A stretch of 64,000 nt of DNA, taken from NCBI GenBank assembly GCA_965222705.1, contig CBDCUO010000036.1, forward strand, positions 1-64,000. The letters run 5' to 3'. A model generated the notes under the pieces. It was not told the DNA's origin, made no database searches, and saw nothing but the letters and a program-made list of their open reading frames with translations. Within the stretch, counting starts at the first letter, position 1; the number at the start of each line of letters is the position of its first letter. The stretch is from JAFMDF01 sp965222705 (GTDB lineage Bacteria > Bacteroidota > Bacteroidia > Chitinophagales > Saprospiraceae). Positions 1 through 9,390 of this stretch are shown here, piece after piece. The translations under genes and the position numbers were made by a program.

Positions 1-43
1 TATACTTCGAGTAAACAGTACACTCGCAATATAACCCTATATC

Positions 44-1217
44 ATGAACATCAAATGGAAAGAATACTTCTATTTCAGCAAAACGGAAAGAAATGGAATC
101 TTCACTTTAGCTTGCCTTTGCCTATTAATATGGTTGACCCCCAGCTTGATACCCTTATTAAAAGAAAAAAAGATAACAGATTTTTCTGAATTTCAAAAGG
201 AAGTGGAAACCTTTGAAAATGCTTTGAACTCCCAGGAAGTCCCCTCTTTGGCAGTGCCGACAGCACCCTTTTCTTTCGACCCCCAATGTGATCACTAAAG
301 CCGATTGTATGCGATTGGGCTTAAGCGAAAAAGTGGCCCAAACGCTTATTAATTACAGAAGTAAAGGGGGGCAAATTTTTCGTTAAAGATGACCTGAAAA
401 AAATTTATGGCTTAAAACCAGCCGACTATACTCGCTTAGAACCTTTTATCCTAATTGGAAAAAATCGAAAAATCCAAATTGTCGCCCCCAAACCAGTTGA
501 AAAAAAGGGGACCCCTTTCCTCTTTGATCCCAATACGGCAAGTCGAGAAGAACTATTAAAATTGGGTCTCAAATTGAAAACGGTCCAAACGATCCTGAAC
601 TACCGAAACAAAGGGTGCACATTTAGAGAAAAAAGTGATTTGAAGCGTATTTATACCCTTTCTGACGAAGATTATTTTATCCTAGAGCCCTTTATCCAAA
701 ATTGTCCAGCCCACTATTAAAAAACCATTAGCCGCTGCAATTGATCTGCCCAAGGATATTCCCGTCTCCTTTGAACAACCTGCTTTGATAAAAATAGACA
801 TTAATCGAGCAAGTGTAAAAGAATGGCAAACGATTAAGGGGAATTGGACCAGCTTATGCCCAAAAAATCACTAATTTCAGGACACATTTGGGTGGCTTTG
901 CTTCCATTGAACAGATTGGAACCACCTATGGTTTGCCGGATAGTGTTTTTCAAAAGATTAAAGGACAATTGGTTCAATCACCCATTTTAAATAAAATTTT
1001 CATCAATAAGGTTGAGGTGGAAGCACTAAAAAAGCACCCTTATATCAAAACCAAACAAGCGCATGTTCTTATCAATTATCGAACCAATCACGGTTCTTTT
1101 AAGGGCATCGAAGACCTTCGGCAGATAAAGGGGCTTGCTCCTGCATTTATTTCCAGGCTACAGCCTTATTTATCTTTTGAAGAAGAAATGCCAAAGACCA
1201 ATTTAGCCAACCAATAA
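44..1217 (+). pseudogene. ComEA-like helix-hairpin-helix repeat protein, frame broken four times
   Basis: The intact protein would be a membrane-anchored DNA-binding-type protein. It has an N-terminal hydrophobic segment (about residues 18-38) followed by repeated helix-hairpin-helix modules of the form 'NYR.KGG.F...DL..IYGL'. The frame is open at 44-298 and 888-1217, and the pieces in between continue the same repeat family in shifted frames. Each break is explained by one extra base in a homopolymer: C5 at 280-284, G6 at 366-371, A4 at 698-701 and G4 at 838-841. Removing one base from each restores a single reading frame. The gene ends 6 bases before the next one. ComEA-like HhH proteins are common in Bacteroidota with unproven roles. 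All four changes are homopolymer insertions within 850 bases of the window edge, so sequencing or assembly error is at least as likely as real decay. Confidence 0.8.
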
Positions 1218-1223
1218 GCAAAA

Positions 1224-2876
1224 ATGAAGAGTAAGCTTGAAGGTTTAATTGCCAGTGCCTTTACCTCCAAACGGGGCTATGGGCTATTTTTCCTTTTTTT
1301 CTTTACAAGCCTTCTTTTTTACTTTCCTACAATTCAAGCTGGCTTTGTCACAGATGTAACAGGAGGGATTGAACGCATTGAAAGCCAACCATTTAGAAAT
1401 ATTATTTACAGTTTTGGTTTTCCTGCACTCAATCAGATTTCCATTTTAGCCTTTTACGGGATGTATCATCTATTTGGACTTAATGGGTCGCCTTGGTATT
1501 GGCTTTTTTGCGGGCTTCATGCGGTAAATGGCTATTTGCTATTCCTCATTTTTAGGAAGATCCTGTTTGATTTTGAAGGAAAAGATGCTGTCCGTATTGC
1601 CTTTTTTAGTGCATTATTATTTCTGCTTTGTCCCTATCAATCAGAAGCAGTTGTTTGGCGGGCTTGCCTAAATTATTTATTGGTCACTTGCTTTATTTTA
1701 TCCGGTTTTTGGTGCTTAATCCAATACCTGGAGGTTTCTAAAGACAAGTATGTATATGGTATTCATGGCTTTTTTTTGTTGGCACTATTCACTTTCGAAC
1801 TGTCCTTGATGATGCCTTTTATATTAGCCATTTATGGCATTTTTTGGGGTATTCATTTAGGAAGATGGAATCACTTAACATCCTATTTTAAAAAGATTGT
1901 CCTTCCCCAGCTATTTTTTATAATGGGTTATTTTACTTTAAACAAAATACTATTGGGGCATTGGGTGGGGCATTACGGAGCAAGCATCCATTTGAAAATT
2001 TCCTTATCGGAAATGGCGGCCAATTTTTTTAAATATTTTTTAAAACATACCTTTTTTGTTCGCTCTTACCCCCACCAAATCAAAGAAACCATTTTTAATT
2101 TTTGTGACCAGTATGGGCTAGCCAGTCTGGTAGTTCTTTTCGGCTGCTTTTTATTCCTTTTTTTCTATAAAAAACGAATAGCCAGTAAAATTCGCTTACC
2201 AATGCTATTACTACTGCTTTTTTTTATAGCCCTACTCCCTGTTTTAAACCTCTATTTTTATTGGCTGCAGCAGATAGAAAACGATCGTTATGGTTACCTT
2301 GCTGCTGCTTTTTTATATCCATTGATTGTAGTTTTAGTTTTTCGACTGCCCAAAAAGTTCCGTTATAGCTTGCTACTATTTTACTTCGCCATTTCGATGA
2401 CTTTACTATTCCAAGTGAATCAAATTTGGAGAGCATCTACAAAAGTATATTACCAATTGCTAGATGACTTTCGCTGGCACGATAGAAAAAATGTGGTGAT
2501 TCTAAATGTACCAGATAATTATAATGGCGCTTTAATGTTTCGAATAATCGGAGGAGGTTCTGGATTCAAAGATGCTTTGCAATTTATTCATAATCAAGAA
2601 ATTAAAGGCGACATTAAAGAAATTGTACAGTATAATATGGTTTCGCCAAAAGACGGGGTTCATGTAGAAAGAACCAAGCCTCAACAGCTAAAAGTGACCT
2701 TTAACCAATGGGGCAATTGGTTTTGGAGAAATGGCATTGGGGTAGGTAGTACTCACAAAAGAGCAGCTTATAAAGTCACTTTTAAAGGGCAGTATTATTT
2801 ATTAGACTTAAAGCAAGAACTACCGAATGCCGTTTTTATTTATCAAGTTGGCGATCATTGGGAAGAGTTCAAGTAA
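1224..2876 (+). CDS. Multi-spanning membrane protein, GT-C glycosyltransferase-like
   Basis: This 550-residue protein has about ten hydrophobic segments over residues 20-400 and a soluble C-terminal domain of about 140 residues. After the first membrane helix comes a periplasmic loop with the acidic motif 'FVTDVTGG'. This layout fits GT-C type glycosyltransferases such as the protein O-mannosyltransferase and TPR-associated families, which use lipid-linked sugar donors. I do not recognise a definite family signature, so the substrate is unknown. The ATG lies 7 bases after the stop of the broken HhH gene, which suggests co-transcription. The YraN gene follows 61 bases later. A membrane protein with a soluble tail is certain; a glycosyltransferase is a reasonable guess. 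Confidence 0.6.
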   Translation: MKSKLEGLIASAFTSKRGYGLFFLFFFTSLLFYFPTIQAGFVTDVTGGIERIESQPFRNIIYSFGFPALNQISILAFYGMYHLFGLNGSPWYWLFCGLHAVNGYLLFLIFRKILFDFEGKDAVRIAFFSALLFLLCPYQSEAVVWRACLNYLLVTCFILSGFWCLIQYLEVSKDKYVYGIHGFFLLALFTFELSLMMPFILAIYGIFWGIHLGRWNHLTSYFKKIVLPQLFFIMGYFTLNKILLGHWVGHYGASIHLKISLSEMAANFFKYFLKHTFFVRSYPHQIKETIFNFCDQYGLASLVVLFGCFLFLFFYKKRIASKIRLPMLLLLLFFIALLPVLNLYFYWLQQIENDRYGYLAAAFLYPLIVVLVFRLPKKFRYSLLLFYFAISMTLLFQVNQIWRASTKVYYQLLDDFRWHDRKNVVILNVPDNYNGALMFRIIGGGSGFKDALQFIHNQEIKGDIKEIVQYNMVSPKDGVHVERTKPQQLKVTFNQWGNWFWRNGIGVGSTHKRAAYKVTFKGQYYLLDLKQELPNAVFIYQVGDHWEEFK

Positions 2877-2937
2877 TCTTTTATTTTTGAAAATGAACAA
2901 AACACAATTCTCGTCAAGAATCAAAACAAATAACCAA

Positions 2938-3309
2938 ATGGCTAAACATCTACAAACGGGCAAACAAGGAGAAGAGCGGGCCGTTTCTTTTTTACAAAAA
3001 AAGGGCTATGAAATACTGGAAACCAACTGGCGGTTTCGCCGAGCGGAAATAGACATCATTGCTAAGAAGCAAAAAGTATTGATTTTTGTAGAAGTGAAAA
3101 CCCGCAGCTATGACTTTTTTGGGAAGCCCGAATCCTTTGTGAATGAGCGAAAAAAGGCCCTTATTACGGATGCGGCAATGGCGTATATGCGAGCGATTGG
3201 CCACACCTGGGAAATCCGATTTGACATTATCGGCATTTTGTTGGAAAGGCCGGAAGTTGTCGAAATTAAGCATTTTGAAGATGCTTTTTTTCCAGGAATG
3301 TCGCCTTAA
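2938..3309 (+). CDS. yraN: YraN family (UPF0102) endonuclease-like protein
   Basis: This 123-residue protein has the YraN/UPF0102 pattern. An N-terminal 'GKQGEERAVSFL..KGY.ILETNWR' segment is followed by the nuclease-like core 'AEIDIIA' and 'LIFVEVKTR'. In restriction-endonuclease-like folds these supply the D and ExK residues, and all are present here. The family is found in most bacteria, often near ribosome or replication genes, and its cellular role is not settled. I chose the ATG at 2938 because family members start just before this motif. The frame stays open further upstream, with ATGs at 2893 and 2827, but those would add an unrelated tail and the latter overlaps the previous gene. 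Length is normal for the family. Confidence 0.88.
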   Translation: MAKHLQTGKQGEERAVSFLQKKGYEILETNWRFRRAEIDIIAKKQKVLIFVEVKTRSYDFFGKPESFVNERKKALITDAAMAYMRAIGHTWEIRFDIIGILLERPEVVEIKHFEDAFFPGMSP

Positions 3310-3367
3310 TACTAGCCAGGGCATTATCAAATTACTAACATTGGTTAATTTTTAATCAAAAAGGTTA

Positions 3368-3375
3368 TATTTTTG
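3368..3375 (+). promoter_or_regulatory. Candidate Bacteroidota -7 element upstream of priA
   Basis: TATTTTTG matches the TAnnTTTG -7 consensus of the Bacteroidota primary sigma factor. It lies 110 bases before the priA start. No -33 TTTG sits at the usual 17-20 base distance; the nearest TTG is about 24 bases upstream. The call rests on the -7 motif alone. Confidence 0.3.
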
Positions 3376-3484
3376 TTCAAAAAAACCGTGCAGCACCCCG
3401 TCAGTTGGATGAAATTAATCTGCTGCCGGTTCTACTTTTTAGCACGTTGTACGATCAAATTAATTTTATTATCAAAAATAAATA

Positions 3485-5965
3485 TTGATTGAACCATCCT
3501 TTCATCCAGTTTTAACAGGTGCCACTTATGTAAGCGTGGTGCTTCCAATAGCTGTTCCCAAACCTTATACCTATTTGGTGCCAGAAGGGTTGGCAGATGC
3601 GATCCAGTTTGGGGTGCGGGTAGAGGTACAATTTGGAAAAAGCAAATTGTATGCGGGGGTAGTCATAGATATTCTCCAAAATCAAGCACTCAAGCATAAA
3701 ACCAAGCCCATTCTTTCTGTTATTGATAGGACTCCTATCATCAATGAAAATCAATTAAAACTTTGGCGGTGGATTGCCAAATATTATTGCTGCACTCTTG
3801 GAGAAGTAATGGCCGCTGCCTTGCCCTCAGGGCTCAAACTGAGCAGCGAAACCAGCCTTACTTTAAGCCCTGTTTTTAAAGATAATTTTGAAGTTTTAAA
3901 CGACAAAGAATACCTGATAGCGGAGGCTTTGACCCTTCAAAATGAATTGAAAATTAGTGATGTCAGAAAAATTTTAAACCAAAAAGCCATTTATCCAGTC
4001 ATCAACAGGCTGCTGCAAAAAAGAGTTATTTATTTAAAAGAAGAACTAAAAGAAAAGTATAAACCCAAAAAGGTTGGCTGCATCCGCCTAAAAGAACCCT
4101 ATCAATCTAATTCAGAATTATTAGAAGAAGCCTTTGAAAAATTATCCAAATCAACCAGGCAAGTGGAAGCTTTAATGGCTTATATTCAACTGGCAAAAAA
4201 TCAGCAGTTTGTAAGAAAGCAAGACATCAATAAAAAGGCTAAAGTTGACCATAGTGTTTTGAAAGCCATTGAAAAAAAAGGGGTTTTTGAATCTTATGAA
4301 AAGGCGATTAGTCGGCTAAGGACCTACAAAGAAGAATTGCTGGAGTCGCCTCAACTTTCTGAGCAACAAGAAAGGGCCATCAAGGAAATTAAAGCCGCCC
4401 TTCGAATAAAACAGGTGACTTTACTGCATGGAGTGACTGGAAGCGGCAAAACCAGGGTGTATATCGAACTAATAAAAGAAGTGATAGAAAAAGGTGGTCA
4501 AGTACTTTATTTAATCCCCGAAATTGCCTTGACTGCTCAAATAATTATGCGCTTGCAAAAAATATTCGGCGATCAGATAGGGGTTTATAACTCCAGAATC
4601 AATGACAATGAACGAGTAGAGCTTTGGCAAAGCGAAAAGGCCGATAAATCCTTGATTTTGGGTGCGCGCTCTAGTCTGTTTTTACCCTTTAAAAATTTGC
4701 AGTTAATTGTGGTAGATGAAGAGCATGACCCCTCCTATAAACAATACGACCCTGCACCTCGATACAATGCCAGAGATACGGCAGTTTATATAGCACATTT
4801 ACATTGTGCAAAGGTGTTACTCGGTACTGCTACACCTTCGATTGAGTCTTACCAAAATGTAAAAATGCAAAAGTATGCGTTAGTTGAAATGCCAGAGCGA
4901 TTTGGAGGCTTGCAATTACCAGAAATGATTTTAGTAGATAAGCGAGAAGAGTTGAAGAAAAAGATCATGAAGTCCCTGTTTACTTCCGTTTTAATGGAAG
5001 CTTTGACCACGGCTTTAGAAAATGGAGAACAAGCCATTCTTTTTCAAAATCGGAGGGGATACTCCCCCATTTTGCGTTGTACTTCCTGTGGTTGGCACCA
5101 GGAATGCGCCCACTGTGATGTCAGTTTGACCTATCATAAATATTCGGACAATTTGCGCTGTCATTACTGTGGCTACCAAAGTACAATTCCCAAAAACTGT
5201 CCGGCTTGCGGGAGCATAGAATTGAGTATGCAGGGTTATGGCACACAAAAAATTGAGGATGAGATAAAAATTTATTTTCCAGAAGCGCGCATTGGTAGAA
5301 TGGACTTTGATACGGTGCGAGCCAAAAATGCTCACGCCAAAATTATCAATGATTTTGAAGCGCGAAGATTGGATATTTTGGTGGGAACGCAAATGGTTAC
5401 AAAGGGACTGGATTTCGACAATGTAGCGGTTGTAGGGGTGCTAAGTGCAGATCATTTATTGCAATTCCCCGATTTTCGATCCAGCGAAAGAGGCTTTCAG
5501 CTAATTACTCAGGTGAGTGGTCGAGCAGGTCGTAAAAAGAAACGAGGAAAAGTAATTATTCAAGCTTTTGATACGGCACATCCGGTTTTAGCAGAAGTTT
5601 TAGAAAATGACTTCTCAGTTTTTTTCAAGCGGGAGATAGCCGAACGACAAGCCTTTTTATATCCCCCTTTTCATCGTTTGATACAAATTACTTTGAAGCA
5701 TAAAAAACCGCGCACGCTCAACGAAGCAGGCTATTTTTATACCAAATTTTTAAGAGAAAAACTAGGAACGATGGTCATTGGTCCTGCCGTTCCGAGCATC
5801 CCACGCGTAAGAAACTATTACCTGCTAGATGTGCTAATAAAAACGAGCAGAAACGCCTCCCAAATTCAATCGGCAAAGACCGTTGTCCTGGAAGCTAATC
5901 AAATGCTGCGACAAAAGGACGGTTATACGACGGTGCGGATAAATGTGAATGTGGATCCATATTAA
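3485..5965 (+). CDS. priA: Primosomal protein N' (PriA replication-restart helicase)
   Basis: PriA is a 3'-to-5' DNA helicase that recognises stalled forks and reloads the replisome. The 826 residues show the N-terminal 3'-DNA-binding domain ('PLPIAVPKPYTY'-type start), then a Walker A motif GVTGSGKT at about residues 316-323 and a DEEH box at about 411-414. Eight zinc-binding cysteines in CxxC pairs lie between about residues 532 and 575, followed by the helicase C-terminal lobe with 'GTQMVTKGLDF' and 'QVSGRAGR'. The start is TTG at 3485: the frame carries a TAA at 3479-3481 and no ATG precedes the conserved N-terminus. Length is a little above the E. coli protein (732), as is usual in Bacteroidota. 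It appears to be its own transcription unit. Confidence 0.96.
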   Translation: MIEPSFHPVLTGATYVSVVLPIAVPKPYTYLVPEGLADAIQFGVRVEVQFGKSKLYAGVVIDILQNQALKHKTKPILSVIDRTPIINENQLKLWRWIAKYYCCTLGEVMAAALPSGLKLSSETSLTLSPVFKDNFEVLNDKEYLIAEALTLQNELKISDVRKILNQKAIYPVINRLLQKRVIYLKEELKEKYKPKKVGCIRLKEPYQSNSELLEEAFEKLSKSTRQVEALMAYIQLAKNQQFVRKQDINKKAKVDHSVLKAIEKKGVFESYEKAISRLRTYKEELLESPQLSEQQERAIKEIKAALRIKQVTLLHGVTGSGKTRVYIELIKEVIEKGGQVLYLIPEIALTAQIIMRLQKIFGDQIGVYNSRINDNERVELWQSEKADKSLILGARSSLFLPFKNLQLIVVDEEHDPSYKQYDPAPRYNARDTAVYIAHLHCAKVLLGTATPSIESYQNVKMQKYALVEMPERFGGLQLPEMILVDKREELKKKIMKSLFTSVLMEALTTALENGEQAILFQNRRGYSPILRCTSCGWHQECAHCDVSLTYHKYSDNLRCHYCGYQSTIPKNCPACGSIELSMQGYGTQKIEDEIKIYFPEARIGRMDFDTVRAKNAHAKIINDFEARRLDILVGTQMVTKGLDFDNVAVVGVLSADHLLQFPDFRSSERGFQLITQVSGRAGRKKKRGKVIIQAFDTAHPVLAEVLENDFSVFFKREIAERQAFLYPPFHRLIQITLKHKKPRTLNEAGYFYTKFLREKLGTMVIGPAVPSIPRVRNYYLLDVLIKTSRNASQIQSAKTVVLEANQMLRQKDGYTTVRINVNVDPY

Positions 5966-6106
5966 ATTATTAGAATCATTATTCGTTCATTGATTATTGA
6001 TTAATTTTGTGTCTCAAGGCGTAGTTTGCGTTTTAAACCTAAAAATACAACTTGCTTAGGTACACAAAACCCAATCGCCTATTTGTACGAATCAAAGCAC
6101 TGTTTA

Positions 6107-8029
6107 ATGAATCAAACGACTGAAACAAAATTGCCCGGCAACCCATCCCTCCCGAGCCCGCCGGAAGCCATCCAGCAATTAATCGAAGCAGATGAAGGCA
6201 CTTACAAATATTCCGTAGAAGATTTTTTTAAAAACCCAGAAAAGACGGGCTATCAGCTGTCTCCTGATGGCAACTACTTCTCTTTCTTGGCTCCATATGA
6301 GCGGAGAATGAATATTTTTATTCAAAAAATTGGTGCAGAAAAAGCTACCCAACTCACCTACGAAACAGATAGAAATATCGGCGGCTATTTTTGGGCGGGC
6401 AATCATCGAATTGTCTATGTAAAGGATAGTGGCGGGGACGAAAATTTTAAGCTATTTTCCATAGATAAAAATGGAAAAAATGCCAAAGACTTAACGCCCT
6501 TTGATAAAATTAAAATTGAGCTCATTGACGATCTGAAAGACCAGGAAGATGAAATCATTATTGGGATGAATAAAAATAATCCCATGCTTTTTGAGCCCTA
6601 CCGAATTAATATTAAAACGGGAGAATATCAACAGATTGCCAAAAATGATGATCCGGCTGAACCGATTACTCAATGGATCACGGACCACGAGGGCAGATTG
6701 CGGATGGCTATAAAAATGATGGATGGCATCAACCAAACCATTTTGTATAGACCTACTGAAGGAGAGGCTTTCCAGGAGGTTTTTACCACTAATTTTAAAG
6801 TGAGTTTTCAACCGTTATTTTTTGAATTTGATAATGGGAACATTGTTTTTGTTTCTTCCAATATAGGTAGAGATAAATCGGTTATTGTCCGATATGATAT
6901 GAAGGCTAAAAAAGAGATAGGTGAACCAATTTTTGAACATGAGGAAGTAGATGTAGCGGATTTAATGTATTCCAAAAAACGAAAAGTGTTGACCGGAGTA
7001 GCTTATACGACCTGGAAAAGACATTTCCATTTTTTTGATACAAAACGAGCCAAGCTGCAGGATAAGCTAGAAAAGGCTCTTAAAGGATATGAGGTAGTGA
7101 TTGCAAGCATAAGTAAGGACGAGCAAAAGTACATGATTCGGACTTACAGCGACCGGTCGTTGGGAGCCTATTATTTTTATGATGATGAAGCTGACCAACT
7201 AGAAAAAATAGTGGAGGTTGGTCCATGGATCAAAGAACAGGATATGGCGACCATGAAACCTATCCAATATCAATCTAGGGATGGATTGACAATCAATGGT
7301 TATTTATCCTTGCCGGTTGGCGTTCCACATGAACAATTGCCTATGGTTATCTTGCCACACGGAGGGCCTTGGTATCGAGATGGTTGGGGCTATCATCCAG
7401 AAGTCCTATTATTGACCAATCGAGGCTATGGCGTTTTACAGATGAATTTTAGAGGGAGTACAGGATATGGTAGGGACTTTTGGGAAAAGGGGTTTAAGCA
7501 ATGGGGACAGAATATGCAAAATGATATTACCGATGGTGTTCAATGGTTAATAGAAAAAGGCATTGCTGACCCAAACCGGATTGCCATTTATGGAGGGAGC
7601 TACGGGGGATATGCTGCGCTTGCAGGGATCACTTTTACGCCGGACTTATACGCTTGTGCGATTGATTATGTAGGTGTTTCCAATCTTTTTACTTTTATGG
7701 GTACTATTCCCCCTTATTGGAAGCCTTATTTGGACACGCTATATGAAATGGTCGGACATCCTGAAAAAGATAAAGAAATGATGACTGCTTATACTCCTGC
7801 ATTTCATGTGGATAAGATCAAAGTACCTTTATTTGTAGTACAAGGAGCGAATGACCCCCGAGTCAATATTGATGAATCGGACCAAATCGTACAATCTCTG
7901 AGAGATAGAGGTATTGATGTTCCCTATATGGTAAAATATGATGAAGGGCATGGTTTCCAAAATGAAGAAAATCGCTTTGAATTTTATAAAGCAATGACTG
8001 GGTTTCTTTATACCCATTTGATGATGTAA
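6107..8029 (+). CDS. S9 family prolyl oligopeptidase-type peptidase
   Basis: This 640-residue serine peptidase has an N-terminal beta-propeller (about residues 50-380) that gates access of short peptides to a C-terminal alpha/beta-hydrolase domain. The catalytic triad is visible: Ser at about 498 in GGSYGGY, Asp at about 583 in 'GANDPRV' and His at about 615 in 'DEGHGF'. It resembles dipeptidyl aminopeptidase/acylaminoacyl-peptidase members of S9C. I chose ATG 6107. An in-frame TTG at 6026 would add 27 residues with no family resemblance. No signal peptide is evident, so a cytoplasmic role in peptide turnover is inferred; many Bacteroidota relatives are periplasmic, so this is not certain. 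A T9SS protein gene follows after 39 bases. Confidence 0.92.
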   Translation: MNQTTETKLPGNPSLPSPPEAIQQLIEADEGTYKYSVEDFFKNPEKTGYQLSPDGNYFSFLAPYERRMNIFIQKIGAEKATQLTYETDRNIGGYFWAGNHRIVYVKDSGGDENFKLFSIDKNGKNAKDLTPFDKIKIELIDDLKDQEDEIIIGMNKNNPMLFEPYRINIKTGEYQQIAKNDDPAEPITQWITDHEGRLRMAIKMMDGINQTILYRPTEGEAFQEVFTTNFKVSFQPLFFEFDNGNIVFVSSNIGRDKSVIVRYDMKAKKEIGEPIFEHEEVDVADLMYSKKRKVLTGVAYTTWKRHFHFFDTKRAKLQDKLEKALKGYEVVIASISKDEQKYMIRTYSDRSLGAYYFYDDEADQLEKIVEVGPWIKEQDMATMKPIQYQSRDGLTINGYLSLPVGVPHEQLPMVILPHGGPWYRDGWGYHPEVLLLTNRGYGVLQMNFRGSTGYGRDFWEKGFKQWGQNMQNDITDGVQWLIEKGIADPNRIAIYGGSYGGYAALAGITFTPDLYACAIDYVGVSNLFTFMGTIPPYWKPYLDTLYEMVGHPEKDKEMMTAYTPAFHVDKIKVPLFVVQGANDPRVNIDESDQIVQSLRDRGIDVPYMVKYDEGHGFQNEENRFEFYKAMTGFLYTHLMM

Positions 8030-8068
8030 AAATTCTGACCAGGAAATGCTACACCAAATTCATATAAA

Positions 8069-8941
8069 ATGAAACTAAGAATCTTTTACATTCTTTTTTC
8101 TTTCGCTGCCTTCGCCCTGTTGTTTTTAAATAATTCAGCCGGTCGAGCTAATGGTCAAAACTGGGGAAATACGGGCGCACCTGGTGATGAAACGCTCAAT
8201 AATGGCAATCCCAGAACCTGTCAAAGTTGTCATGCTACCGGAAATATCCAAGTGACTTTAGATTTGGAAGTTTTGGATATTAATAACGATCTGGTGAGCG
8301 CTTATATTCCCAATGAAATTTATACGGTTAAGGTGAGCATTAATCATGTCAGTGGGCCCATACCTGCGGGATATGGCTTTCAGTTGGTCAGTTTGTTTGA
8401 TAAGGACCACCAGGATGTGAACGGGTGGGCAGATACCGGGCATTCAAGCAATGTACAAATTGCTGCTGCCTCCAATACCGGAAGGGTGTATGCAGAACAT
8501 AATGATCCAAGTGATAGCAACGAATTTTTGATAAAATGGATTGCTCCCGAGGCAGGAAAAGGAGCGGTCACTTTCTATTCTTGTGGCAATGGCGTGAACA
8601 GAAATGACAACTCGTCCGGCGACGGAGCAGCGCAGCCACGGGCTTTAACCCTTTCAGAGAACGTCGTTTCTGCGACTAGGGATGCCTTGTCTATTGTAGT
8701 CAATGTAGCTCCTAACCCTGTTGGAGAAATCTTATTTTTGAATATAGAAGGTGAAATTGCTGAAACCATCTTTGTTAAAATAATTGGACTAAACGGGCGC
8801 ATTCATTATGAATGTTCAAAAGAAATATCACAGGATGAAAATTTTCAGCAAATTAATTTAAGTCGCTTAGAATCAGGCATTTACATTCTTCAAATAACGA
8901 CAACAGACAAAATTTTTATTAAAAAACTGATGAAATTATAA
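8069..8941 (+). CDS. T9SS-sorted protein with N-terminal CXXCH ('choice-of-anchor V'-like)
   Basis: The 290-residue secreted protein starts with a signal peptide (about residues 1-25). Then comes GAPGDE and a C51-Q-S-C54-H55 motif, a beta-sandwich region of about 130 residues with 'GFQLVSL' and 'EHNDPSDSNEFLIKWIAP', and a C-terminal T9SS type A sorting domain beginning 'NVAPNPVGE' near residue 213. The domain matches what I recall as choice-of-anchor V/Reelin-like proteins of Bacteroidota. The sorting domain sends it through the type IX system to the cell surface. CXXCH could attach haem c, but this is unproven. Two paralogues lie at 11047-15282 and 37374-38201. Function is unknown. Confidence 0.82.
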   Translation: MKLRIFYILFSFAAFALLFLNNSAGRANGQNWGNTGAPGDETLNNGNPRTCQSCHATGNIQVTLDLEVLDINNDLVSAYIPNEIYTVKVSINHVSGPIPAGYGFQLVSLFDKDHQDVNGWADTGHSSNVQIAAASNTGRVYAEHNDPSDSNEFLIKWIAPEAGKGAVTFYSCGNGVNRNDNSSGDGAAQPRALTLSENVVSATRDALSIVVNVAPNPVGEILFLNIEGEIAETIFVKIIGLNGRIHYECSKEISQDENFQQINLSRLESGIYILQITTTDKIFIKKLMKL

Positions 8942-9018
8942 CTTTGCTTTTAATGAGTAGCCTATGCTAAGAAGACAGATCAAGCACTCCTTTGGCATGA
9001 TTTTCAATCTTACTCATT

Positions 9019-9384
9019 ATGAAAGTTCTCAACAGCATTCTGGCCTTTTTCTTTCTATTATTTGCAATCGTTCAATATAATGATCCCGATCCCTGGCTAT
9101 GGATTATTTTGTACCTTTTCATTGCTGTAATTTCTGCCTTTGCGGCCGCTGAAATTTACCCTAAAGTATGGATTCGTGCCGGAATTGTCGCCTGTATAAT
9201 TGGTCTGGGAGTTTTGTTGCCCGATTTTATCAATTGGATACAAAATGGAGCAGAGTCCATCGTCCAAAAAATGAAAGCAGAAAAGCCACACATTGAGCTA
9301 ACCAGAGAGTTTTTAGGCTTATTTTTAAGCATCTTGGTTTTGGGCTTTCACCTTTGGGCAGCTCCAAAAGGATCAAATAAGTGA
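9019..9384 (+). CDS. Transmembrane 220 (TMEM220) family protein
   Basis: This 121-residue protein has four hydrophobic helices (about residues 5-20, 25-47, 52-70 and 97-114). It carries the signature 'QYNDPDPWLW' after the first helix, which is typical of the TMEM220 family shared by bacteria and animals. It would be an inner-membrane protein; no biochemical role is established for the family. The gene stands alone 77 bases after the T9SS gene and converges on the oxidoreductase gene, whose stop lies only 6 bases away. Confidence 0.85.
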   Translation: MKVLNSILAFFFLLFAIVQYNDPDPWLWIILYLFIAVISAFAAAEIYPKVWIRAGIVACIIGLGVLLPDFINWIQNGAESIVQKMKAEKPHIELTREFLGLFLSILVLGFHLWAAPKGSNK

Positions 9385-9390
9385 AACACA

